A DNA stretch of 64,000 bases from Occultella aeris (GTDB taxonomy: Bacteria; Actinomycetota; Actinomycetes; Actinomycetales; Beutenbergiaceae): assembly GCF_902703175.1 (NCBI RefSeq), contig NZ_CACRYJ010000017.1:240351-304350 (forward strand), in the 5' to 3' direction. Position 1 is the stretch's first letter; every line of letters starts with the position of its first letter. Position numbers and translations under genes: made by a program. The notes under the pieces are model-generated. The model saw only the letters and a program-made list of their open reading frames with translations, did no database searches and was not told the DNA's origin. Of this stretch, positions 45,023 to 52,781 are shown one piece after another.

Positions 45023-45703
45023 TCATGCCGGTCGGAGGGCCAGGTGGGGTGCGAGGGCGTTCGCCCGCCGCTCCAGGTCGGCCAGGGCGTCGTCGAACGC
45101 GGCGGGGGTGCCCGGGCCGATCGGGTCGGGCACCGACCAGTGCACGTCGACGGGAAACTGCAGTTCCTCGTGGGCCCGGTCGCAGACCGTCACCACCAGG
45201 TCGCCGCGTGCCCGGACGGACTCGACATGCTGTGGGGTGATGGCCGGCAGGTCCAGGCCGTGGCGCCGGGCCGCGGCCATCGCGCCCGGGGCGATCCGCC
45301 CGGCGGGGTGGGTGCCGGCGGAGGCCGTGGGAACCGTGCTGACCCGGCGCCACAACGCCGTGGCCAGGTGCGAGCGGGCCGAGTTCGCGGTGCACACGAA
45401 CAGCACCCGCGCCACCTCCCGCACCGGCCGCACCTGCACCGCGTCCAGCGTCTCGGGCACCAGCCGCACGTACCAGCGGCGCCCGTCCCCCTCCGACCTG
45501 GTCCGGACCACCATGCCCTCCCGCTCGAGCACCTTCAGGTGATGGGCCAGCAGATTCGACCCGACGCCCAGCAACTCGGCAAGCTCCGACGGCGCCGCAT
45601 CGCCCAGCGCCAGCACGTCCACGATCTGCAACCGCGCCGGATCCGCCAGTGCTGCATGCAGCGCCGCCAGTCGCGCCATCCCGGCAACTCGCTCAGTGTT
45701 CAT
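45023..45703 (-). CDS. ArsR-LMW phosphatase fusion protein
   Basis: A 226-residue fusion. The first 95 residues are an ArsR-type winged helix (LADPARLQIVDVLALGDAAP, VGSNLLAHHLKVLEREGMV), and the rest is an LMW phosphatase/ArsC domain with P-loop VLFVCTANSARSHLATAL. The reductase-like domain keeps the CX5R loop. The fusion probably represses the ars genes and may sense arsenate or phosphotyrosine-like ligands through the second domain. ATG 45703 is used; an upstream TTG/GTG-led extension has no Shine-Dalgarno. Confidence 0.88.
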   Translation of the reverse strand: MNTERVAGMARLAALHAALADPARLQIVDVLALGDAAPSELAELLGVGSNLLAHHLKVLEREGMVVRTRSEGDGRRWYVRLVPETLDAVQVRPVREVARVLFVCTANSARSHLATALWRRVSTVPTASAGTHPAGRIAPGAMAAARRHGLDLPAITPQHVESVRARGDLVVTVCDRAHEELQFPVDVHWSVPDPIGPGTPAAFDDALADLERRANALAPHLALRPA

Positions 45704-45715
45704 TGCCTCAATAGT

Positions 45716-45741
45716 TGTTGATACACATCGCTCTGTCAACA
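45716..45741. promoter_or_regulatory. Candidate ArsR operator
   Basis: TGTTGA (45716-45721) and TCAACA (45736-45741) are inverted 6-bp arms 14 nt apart, in a locally AT-rich stretch just before the ArsR-fusion start. A smaller TCAA-N6-TTGA lies beside it. Confidence 0.45.
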
Positions 45742-45752
45742 CGAGCGCTCCT

Positions 45753-46092
45753 CACATCGACATGCGCGGACCAGCAGTCCTCGGAGGTGACGGTGACGTC
45801 GCCGTCGTAGAGACTCGTGGCGTCGCTGGTGGCGCCCGCGTGGGTCGTGGCGATCCGCCAGTGCGCGGTGATCGGGGAGGGATGGCCAGACATCCCGAAG
45901 TCGGTCGCCGTCGGATCGGGTGCGCGCCGCGTCCAGAGGATGACGGAGTCCTCGGTCGGGTCACCCGAGGCCGCTGGCCGTGAACGCGGCTACGGCAGGC
46001 GTCGCGACGGCGACATCGGCGGCGGCGGCACCGGCCGCCGCCCCCGCGACGGCGAGGAAGCCCCGGCGGACACGGGCATGGGGCGCCTCCAT
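45753..46092 (-). pseudogene. PhoD-type alkaline phosphatase remnant (frameshifted, truncated)
   Basis: From ATG 46092 the frame gives a Tat-like signal (ARVRRGFLAVAGAAAG) and VAAFTASGLG, then a stop. In the next frame the text continues ASGDPTEDSVILWTRRAPDP and ITAHWRIATTHAG, the hallmark N-terminal segment of PhoD phosphatases (GVASGDPTxDSVVLWTR). The match stops at about 45753 after some 110 residues of an enzyme normally over 500 long. The catalytic core is missing. It lies between the ars genes and the end of a sugar ABC operon, so a deletion or insertion event has removed the rest. Confidence 0.75.
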
Positions 46093-46112
46093 GGTGAGGT
46101 CGAGGGGGCCGG

Positions 46113-47081
46113 CTACTTGATGCCGGTGTTAGCGAGTGCGGCGACGAACTGCTTCTGGAACACGAGGAAGACGACGAGCACGGGGATCACGGAGGACACC
46201 GAGCCGGCCATCGCGAGGCCGGCCGAGAGTCCGCCGTCGGCGTCGACGAATCGCGTCAGGCCCAGCGGGATCGTGTACAGCCACGCGTCCGAGAGCATGA
46301 TCAGTGGTCCCTCGTAGTCGTTCCAGGACCCCACCCAGCTGATGATCGCCAGCGCGGCAAGGGTGGCGCGGACCTGCGGCAGGTAGATCCGGAAGAACAG
46401 CCGGAACTCCCCCGCTCCGTCCATCCGGGCCGCCTCGCCGAGCTCCGGCGGCACGCCGAGGAACGCCTGCCGCATGAGGAACGTCCCGAACACCGTGAAG
46501 ATGCCGGGCAGGATCAGCGCCCACAACGTGTTGTAGAAGCCCAGCTGCTGGAAGAACATGAACCGGGGGATCAGCAGGAGCTGGGCCGGCACGATGGTGG
46601 TCGCCAGATACAGCAGGAACACCTTGTCCCGTCCCTTGAACTGCAGACGCGCGAACGCATAGCCGGCGAGCGCCGAGGTCGTGAGGTCACCGACCAGCCC
46701 GATCCCGGAGACGGTGAGCGAGTTCGCGAAGAACACGGCCATGGACGGGATGCCCTCGACCCACACCACGACGTAGTTCTGCCACTGGACCGGGTCGGGG
46801 ATCCAGGTCGGCGGGATCGCGAACACATCGATGTTGCGCTTGAGCGAGGACGAGACCATCCAGGCGAACGGCAACAGGAAGAGCATCGCGAAGGCCCAGA
46901 GCAACAGGGACTTGACCACGTAGCGGACCCGCGCGGCCGGTCGGCGCCCGCGCGGCACCCGCACCCGCGCCCGGGGGGCGCCCGAGGAGGTCGCGGCGAC
47001 GGATATCGGGGGCGTGACCGCACCGAGCACGGGTGGTGCCGTGGCCGCTCGTGAGGCATGGTCCGCCATCGGCTCGCTCAT
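46113..47081 (-). CDS. Sugar ABC transporter permease, MalG type
   Basis: A 322-residue permease with a long basic N-terminal tail (RVRVPRGRRPAARVRY) before the first span. The EAA loop is EAARMDGAGEFRLFF and the C-terminus FQKQFVAALANTGIK is typical of the family. ATG overlaps the MalF-type stop (ATGA). It is the last intact gene of the FAD-oxidoreductase/ABC operon; the PhoD remnant starts 21 bp beyond it. Confidence 0.95.
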   Translation of the reverse strand: MSEPMADHASRAATAPPVLGAVTPPISVAATSSGAPRARVRVPRGRRPAARVRYVVKSLLLWAFAMLFLLPFAWMVSSSLKRNIDVFAIPPTWIPDPVQWQNYVVVWVEGIPSMAVFFANSLTVSGIGLVGDLTTSALAGYAFARLQFKGRDKVFLLYLATTIVPAQLLLIPRFMFFQQLGFYNTLWALILPGIFTVFGTFLMRQAFLGVPPELGEAARMDGAGEFRLFFRIYLPQVRATLAALAIISWVGSWNDYEGPLIMLSDAWLYTIPLGLTRFVDADGGLSAGLAMAGSVSSVIPVLVVFLVFQKQFVAALANTGIK

Positions 47082-48037
47082 GTGTACAACCCCCGCCCGC
47101 GCTGGAACCTCCACAGGAACGCCGTCAGCAGCGCAACACCGACGAAGCTCAGCATGCCCATGGCCGCCGCGTAACCGAACCGGTAGAACTGGAACCCGGT
47201 CTGGTACATGAGATAGGACAACGTGGTCGAGGACTCACCCGGGCCGCCCTGCGTGAGGAACGCGATCAGCCCGAACCCCTGGGAGTGGCCGATCAGGGAC
47301 ATGATCGCCAGGAACGTCGTGGTGGGCATGAGTGCCGGCCACGTGATGCTCCAGAACTTCGTCCACCACCCGGCGCCGTCGAGGTCGGCGGCCTCGTACA
47401 GGTCGGCCGGCATCGCCTGCAGCGCGGACAGGAAGATCACCGAGTGGAACCCCATCCCCGCCCACGAGGTGATCAGGATCAGTGACATCAGGCTCCACTG
47501 CTGCGACACCAGCCAGCCCGGCGGATCGGCGACCCCGAGGTCGGTGAGCCCCTGGTTGACGAGGCCGGCGCTCGGGTGCAGGAGGACCAGCCAGACGAAG
47601 CCGATCGCGATCGAGCTCACGATGTGCGGCACGAAGAAGATCGCGCGCAGAACCGACTGACCGAACACCGGTCCGTTGAGACAGAGCGCGATGATCAGCC
47701 CGCCCGCCATGGTGAGGGGGACCCCGATGCCCGCGTACAGCAACGTCCGGCCGACCGCCCGCCAGACCTGCGCATCGCCGACCAGCGCCACGAAGTTGTC
47801 CAGGCCGATGAACCGGATCCCGTCGAGGCCGGACACCACGTTCCAGTCCGTGAACGTGATCAGGATGCCGCTCACCAGCGGGACCAGTGTGAACGCGAGG
47901 AATCCCACCAGGTTCGGCAGGATGAAGAGCCATCCGACAGTGGGAGACATCCCGCCCGGGCCGAGGCGCGATCGGCGCCGCCGGGGCGGGGTCGGCGTGT
48001 CGACGCCGATCCCCACCCCGGGTGTGACCGCGGTCAT
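47078..48037 (-). CDS. Sugar ABC transporter permease, MalF type
   Basis: A 319-residue permease. After a Pro/Arg-rich N-terminus, the first span is VGWLFILPNLVGFLAFTLVP and the EAA loop is EAADLDGAGWWTKFW. ATG 48037 is chosen; a GTG at 48082 in the same frame would add 15 residues. It follows the binding-protein gene by 34 bp. Confidence 0.94.
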   Translation of the reverse strand: MTAVTPGVGIGVDTPTPPRRRRSRLGPGGMSPTVGWLFILPNLVGFLAFTLVPLVSGILITFTDWNVVSGLDGIRFIGLDNFVALVGDAQVWRAVGRTLLYAGIGVPLTMAGGLIIALCLNGPVFGQSVLRAIFFVPHIVSSIAIGFVWLVLLHPSAGLVNQGLTDLGVADPPGWLVSQQWSLMSLILITSWAGMGFHSVIFLSALQAMPADLYEAADLDGAGWWTKFWSITWPALMPTTTFLAIMSLIGHSQGFGLIAFLTQGGPGESSTTLSYLMYQTGFQFYRFGYAAAMGMLSFVGVALLTAFLWRFQRGRGLYT

Positions 48038-48071
48038 GAGCCGCCGGTCCTGAAGGGAGTGCCGCGCAGCA

Positions 48072-49427
48072 TCACGCGCCACCGTTCGCGATCGCCGCGT
48101 CGGACTGTGCCACCGCCTCGCTCACCCAGGAATCCAGGGGCCGGTCCCCGAGCAGGTACTCGTCGGTGAGAGTCGTCATGATCGAGTCGATCTGGGTCCC
48201 CGCCGTGAAGATCGAGTCCACGGGAAGGACGAGGTCCGGGCTGAACAGCATCGAACGCCAGGATTCGACGTCGTACAACTCCTCGGCGTTCTCGCTCAGG
48301 AGCGCTGCGAGGATGTCGTCCTCACTGGTCTCGCCGGCCAGCGCCGGCAGCCGGCCGCCGGGGGTCATGAACTCCGCAGCGTTGCGTACCCAGAACTTCG
48401 CGAGCTCCCACGCCTCGTCCTGGTACTGCGAGTCCGGGTTGACCGAGATGAGGTCGCCCAGCTGACCGGTGTTCCAGGCATCCATGCCCGGATCCGGGGT
48501 GGGGAGCGGCATGCAGTACGTCTGGAAGTCGTGCGGGTACTCGGTCGTGTCGTTGATCGAGCGGATGATCTGACCGGATGCGATCAGGATGGCCACCCGG
48601 CCCGCGATGTAGGGGTTCTGGCTGAAGGTCTGGAGCTGCTCGGCGATGATCGTCTCCTGATCCATCTTCACCCCCTCGGTCTGGAGACTCATGGCGAGCT
48701 CGAGTTCACGGGAGAACCACGGGTCGGCGAAGTTGGAGCGCGCTCCGTCGTCGGCGTAGCGGTAGTCCGGCCCGATCATGACGCGCGCCTGCGGCGGGTA
48801 GTTCAGTGTGCCGAAGACCCCGTCGCCGGTGAGCTGGCGGGCGACCTCCACGAACTCGTCGACCGTCCACGACGTGCCAAGGGTGATCCCCGCGGCGTCC
48901 ATCATCTGCTTGTTGATGTACACGTGGACCGGCGCCCGGGCGGCCGGGATCGCGAACAGCTTGCCGTCGCGGACGTAGTTGCCGATCGGGTCCGCGTCCA
49001 CCGCGAACTGTGCGAAGTCCGATTCGGCGGCGATCTTCTCGGTGACGTCGATGGCCAACCCGGCGTCGGCCCGCTGGAGCATGCGTGCCGGGTTGTAGCT
49101 GAAGTACATGTCGATGCCGGCGCCACCGGTCAACGACGTGTCCAGCTTGATGTTGCCCTCGTCGTCGTTGACGTAGCGCGTGTAGGTCACCTGGATGTCA
49201 GGGAACTCGTCCATGAACGCCGCACACAGCGCGTCCGGGCCCGTCTCGTTCGGCACGCCGCCCCAGACGTTGAGCGTCGCTCCTGTTCCGCCGCCGCCAC
49301 CACCTCCGCCACCACCTGCGCCGCCACCGCCGCCGGCGAGGTTGCAGGCGGAGGTGGCGGCAACGGCGGCGGCCGCGGCCGCGCCACCCAGAAAGGTCCT
49401 GCGGTTGAGCTTTGAGCGTTCGGACAT
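48072..49427 (-). CDS. Extracellular solute-binding lipoprotein, sugar type
   Basis: A 451-residue Tat-exported lipoprotein: twin-arginine motif LNRRTFLGGAAAA, lipobox ATSAC, then an unusually long glycine-rich linker (about 20 residues, nearly all Gly) before the binding domain (LNVWGGVPNETGPD). GAGGAG precedes the ATG. It lies 43 bp after the IclR gene in the same direction. It should capture a carbohydrate or glycoside for the two downstream permeases. Confidence 0.94.
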   Translation of the reverse strand: MSERSKLNRRTFLGGAAAAAAVAATSACNLAGGGGGAGGGGGGGGGGTGATLNVWGGVPNETGPDALCAAFMDEFPDIQVTYTRYVNDDEGNIKLDTSLTGGAGIDMYFSYNPARMLQRADAGLAIDVTEKIAAESDFAQFAVDADPIGNYVRDGKLFAIPAARAPVHVYINKQMMDAAGITLGTSWTVDEFVEVARQLTGDGVFGTLNYPPQARVMIGPDYRYADDGARSNFADPWFSRELELAMSLQTEGVKMDQETIIAEQLQTFSQNPYIAGRVAILIASGQIIRSINDTTEYPHDFQTYCMPLPTPDPGMDAWNTGQLGDLISVNPDSQYQDEAWELAKFWVRNAAEFMTPGGRLPALAGETSEDDILAALLSENAEELYDVESWRSMLFSPDLVLPVDSIFTAGTQIDSIMTTLTDEYLLGDRPLDSWVSEAVAQSDAAIANGGA

Positions 49428-49470
49428 GGTGTATCTCCTCATTGAGTTGATGTCACGACGGACATGCTGA

Positions 49471-50235
49471 TCAGAAGCTCTGCTCGATGCGGCGCCGGGC
49501 CTGATGGAGCAGAAGTTTGAGCTGATCGGGCGTGAAGGCTCCGTCGTGGTCGTCAACAACGGCGAGCGCGACGGGGTGCGGTTCGGGCGTCTGAACGTCG
49601 ATCGCACCGGCGATGTGTCCCGGGTACAGCCAGTCCTGCAGGACGAGGATGTCATCGGAGTGGGCCTGGCGCGCCGCAGCCAGGACGCCGGCCTCCGTGC
49701 TCGGAACGACCGATGGGTCGCCGCCCCAGCCATAGCGCGCCCGGGAAGCACGAAGGATGCGCAACGCGTCGTCCTCGGGCAGGGGGAGCAGGAGCTTGAG
49801 CCCGAGGATCGACACGTTGAGCGGCCAGGTACCGGTCCAGAACGTCACGGTCTCGGTTCCTTGCCGGGCGCGCAGCAGGTAGATCAACTCCTCGCGCCAC
49901 AGCACCGCCATCGCGAGCATGACGCCCGGTTGCTCGGTGGCGATCTCCTCGATCGGCGCGCGCGCGGCACGAAGGAACGGGACCCGACCCGCCGCGAGGG
50001 CGAGCGCGAAGACCCCGTACTCCGGAACGAACGCACCCGAGGTGTCCTTGCGGATGTAGCCGCTCTCGCTGAGTGTCGTGAGGATGCGCGAGGCCGAACT
50101 CTGGTGAACACCGAGGCGGCGCGCGACCTCGCTCCCGGTCAGTGGTGCCTCCTCGTCGACGACCATCTTCAGCACGTGCAGGCCCCGGGAGAGCGCCTGG
50201 TTGCGGCTGGTGCCGCCGATTCCGGGCAGACTCAT
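49471..50235 (-). CDS. IclR family regulator
   Basis: A 254-residue regulator with winged helix LTGSEVARRLGVHQSSASRI (about residues 31-50) and an effector domain containing LILKLLLPLP-like and DDILVLQDWLYPGHIAGAID strands. It differs clearly from the first IclR protein of the window. The start overlaps the stop of the FAD-oxidoreductase gene (ATGA), so it is inside the operon and may give feedback control. Confidence 0.9.
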   Translation of the reverse strand: MSLPGIGGTSRNQALSRGLHVLKMVVDEEAPLTGSEVARRLGVHQSSASRILTTLSESGYIRKDTSGAFVPEYGVFALALAAGRVPFLRAARAPIEEIATEQPGVMLAMAVLWREELIYLLRARQGTETVTFWTGTWPLNVSILGLKLLLPLPEDDALRILRASRARYGWGGDPSVVPSTEAGVLAAARQAHSDDILVLQDWLYPGHIAGAIDVQTPEPHPVALAVVDDHDGAFTPDQLKLLLHQARRRIEQSF

Positions 50236-52628
50236 CGGCCGGCCACGCTGGGGGCCGCGACCACCGACGCACCGTCGCGGACGATCCGGTGCTCGGGATC
50301 GCGGTAGCAGCGCACCGAGAACAACGCCGCCGGGGCATGTCCGTTGACGCCCTCGACGGCGATGGTCAACTCCGAGGTGCGGACCGGTTCGGCGAGCGTG
50401 AGCCGGTAGGCACTCTGGTGGTGGCCGCCGACCTTCGCCAGCACGCGCCCGTTCGCGCTGATCGTGAAGTCGCGCACGCACTGCGGCATCGCGTCCTCGG
50501 GATGCGTCCACAGTGCGGACTCCATGGCGTGGTCCGAGTCGGTGTCGAGCCGCAGTTCCACGCGGCCGATCGTCTGCGGCTCGTCCCACGTGAGCCGGAG
50601 CGTGGGCGCCTCGTCCTCCGGTGCGGCGATCCACGCGTTCGCGGCACCAGTGGGGCGGTCCAGGCCGTTGGCCACCGCGGACGCGGGCCCGACGAGCACG
50701 GGCGGGTCGAGGGTGAGCGCGAGGTTGCGTCCCTCCGGGCGGCGCACCGGCACCCAGAACTCCAGCCCGGGCTGCCCGATCGCGTCGTCGGGCTCCTGAT
50801 CCTTGACGTGCCGCAGCGGGACGAGACCCGTGACGACGAGGTCCGAGGCCGCCACGGCCACGTCCGGGTTCGCGAGCAGGCAGAGTGCCGTGTACGAGGG
50901 CTCGGTGAGAACCGCGTCCAGGTCGACCTGGACGACCTGTTCACCGACCTCCAGCTCGAGGGCACACTCGCCGATCAACCGGTCGGGCGTGTAGTCGTCG
51001 GGCCTGGCCCCGCGGCGCAGTTGCACCCGCAGCGTGGTGGGTGCGGCGACCCGCACCTTCAGGCCGAACCGCGGCACGGGGCCGGCTTCCAGCGGGAGCA
51101 GCTGGCCGCGATCGATGTCGAGCGGTAGCGGATCTCCCGCTCGGGGCAGGGTACCGAGTCGCAACTCGGAACTCGCGACGATGGACGCCGATCGAGCCAG
51201 ATCCTCCGGGTCCTCCAGCGCGTGCTGCGGAATGTGCTGCGAGCCTCGCAGCAGCCACCGCTGGAGCTCCGCCATCCGCGCAGGTTCGAGGAGGTCCGCG
51301 GGACGCACGCCGTCACGCACGCACAGTGCCGCCGCCGTCGCCACGGCCTGCCCGCAGTGCGAGCCCGTGGCCATCACCCGAGTCGATCCGAACGCGACGT
51401 GGCTGACCGAGGTGAGCCTGCCCGCGAGGAAGAGGTTCTCGACGTCGCGGCTGACGAGGCAGCGATAGGGGATCTGGTACGTTCCGCGCCCGTGCAGCTG
51501 GTTGCAGCCGGGGCGCTCGCTGAAGACCCCGTCCGCGGGGTGCAGGTCGATCGACCAGCCGCCGAACGCGACGGCGTCCGGGTGCTGGGCCTGGCCCAGG
51601 ACGTCGTCCTGGCAAAGCATGTACAGTCCCTCGAACCGCCGGCTCTCACGCTTTCCGGGGATCGTTCCGACCCACTCGAGCGTGAGGTTGGCGGCGTCGG
51701 GGAACTCGCCGGAGTTCTTCAGGTGGTTCCACACGCCGTAGACGACCTGCCAGAGCCGCCACTTGATGGTCTCGGTCTCATGGACGGTGTCGAGCCGGCC
51801 GCCCCACTCGATCCACCAGAGGCGACAACCGTCCTCGTTGGCGTTGAAACTGCGCGCCCGGGGGATCTCGCTTAGATCGTCGAGGGCGTACGACGGCGGG
51901 ACGAACCTCACCGGGTGCCCGACGTCCTTGCTGTAGAAGTAGATCGAGTGGCCGAGCAGGTCGCCGTACTCGGTGGACGGCGCGAACTTCTCCCCGAACT
52001 CCGAGCTCGCCTCGGCGCCCATCCGGAACGCGGCACCCGCGAGGAAGCCGAGGGCGCCGTCGCCGCTGGAGTCGACGAAGTACGGGGCGGTGATCTCGTA
52101 CCTCGTCGAGTTCTGGCTGCAGAACGCGCTGACGCCGGCGATCCGCCGGGAGCCGTCAACGTCGCCGTCGGCCATCCTCACGTCGATCATCGCCGTGTTC
52201 AGCAGCAGCGTGATACCTGGCTCCTCGACGACCTTCTCGAGCAGGATCGTGTCGAACACGACCGGGTTGCCGTCCCGGTTGCGGTACATGTTCTCGACCA
52301 GGATCTCGTCGAGGACCCCACCCTCCCGCGCGAACCGGTTGTTGTTCGACATGTGCGCGGTGGCGCCGAGGATCCACAGGCGCACCTCGGAGGAGGAGTT
52401 GCCTCCGAGCACCGGACGGTCCTGGATCAACACGACGCGTAAGCCGGCGCGCGCCGCGGTGATTGCCGCACAGGTTCCCGACAAGCCGCCACCCACGACG
52501 ACCAGGTCCGCATCGTCCTCGCGGGTCAGGAAGTCCCTCCGACCGACGGCGGGCTCGACCACGAGCCGCTGGGAGCGGGAAGTCGGAGAGGGCGCCTCCG
52601 ACGACATCCTTCCTTGGATATCACGCAT
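50232..52628 (-). CDS. Large FAD-dependent oxidoreductase with C-terminal beta-sandwich domain
   Basis: A 798-residue cytosolic flavoprotein of the FAD_oxidored type. The dinucleotide motif is DLVVVGGGLSGTCAAITAAR (about residues 41-60), followed by VLGGNSSSEVRLW; the FAD C-terminal motif is LAGRLTSVSHVAFGSTRVMAT. Residues from about 480 on form extra beta-rich domains, the last discoidin-like. There is no signal peptide. Homologues are often found beside sugar importers in polysaccharide degraders, but the reaction is unknown; oxidation of a sugar or cyclitol hydroxyl is a guess. ATG 52628 fits a leaderless start; the ATG at 52607 with AGGAAGG is an alternative. Confidence 0.82.
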   Translation of the reverse strand: MRDIQGRMSSEAPSPTSRSQRLVVEPAVGRRDFLTREDDADLVVVGGGLSGTCAAITAARAGLRVVLIQDRPVLGGNSSSEVRLWILGATAHMSNNNRFAREGGVLDEILVENMYRNRDGNPVVFDTILLEKVVEEPGITLLLNTAMIDVRMADGDVDGSRRIAGVSAFCSQNSTRYEITAPYFVDSSGDGALGFLAGAAFRMGAEASSEFGEKFAPSTEYGDLLGHSIYFYSKDVGHPVRFVPPSYALDDLSEIPRARSFNANEDGCRLWWIEWGGRLDTVHETETIKWRLWQVVYGVWNHLKNSGEFPDAANLTLEWVGTIPGKRESRRFEGLYMLCQDDVLGQAQHPDAVAFGGWSIDLHPADGVFSERPGCNQLHGRGTYQIPYRCLVSRDVENLFLAGRLTSVSHVAFGSTRVMATGSHCGQAVATAAALCVRDGVRPADLLEPARMAELQRWLLRGSQHIPQHALEDPEDLARSASIVASSELRLGTLPRAGDPLPLDIDRGQLLPLEAGPVPRFGLKVRVAAPTTLRVQLRRGARPDDYTPDRLIGECALELEVGEQVVQVDLDAVLTEPSYTALCLLANPDVAVAASDLVVTGLVPLRHVKDQEPDDAIGQPGLEFWVPVRRPEGRNLALTLDPPVLVGPASAVANGLDRPTGAANAWIAAPEDEAPTLRLTWDEPQTIGRVELRLDTDSDHAMESALWTHPEDAMPQCVRDFTISANGRVLAKVGGHHQSAYRLTLAEPVRTSELTIAVEGVNGHAPAALFSVRCYRDPEHRIVRDGASVVAAPSVAGR

Positions 52629-52664
52629 AGGCGTACCTAAGCATGCGTCATTGGCATAGGTCAA
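52623..52664 (-). promoter_or_regulatory. Promoter and nested inverted repeats of the FAD-oxidoreductase operon
   Basis: On the minus strand TTGACC (52664-52659) and TTAGGT (52640-52635) are 18 nt apart; the -10 ends 6 nt before ATG 52628, as for a leaderless gene. ACGCAT (52623-52628) and ATGCGT (52643-52648) form an outer inverted repeat, and TAGG-CGTA-CCTA (52628-52639) an inner one over the -10. These are candidate sites for the operon's IclR protein. Confidence 0.5.
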
Positions 52665-52722
52665 CGGTCAATTCACATGGCCCTCCGGCACCTTCGCTGT
52701 GATCGCCGGGTCCACGGCGGAA

Positions 52723-52764
52723 CGCGACGGCGCCCCGCCCGTGGGAGGGCGGGGCGCCGTCGCG
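52723..52764. terminator. Strong terminator hairpin after MMPL gene
   Basis: An 18-bp perfect stem (CGCGACGGCGCCCCGCCC, 52723-52740, complement at 52747-52764) with a 6-nt loop follows the stop of the leftward MMPL gene and precedes the next leftward promoter. Confidence 0.85.
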
Positions 52765-52781
52765 TGGGGTTCTCGCCCGGC

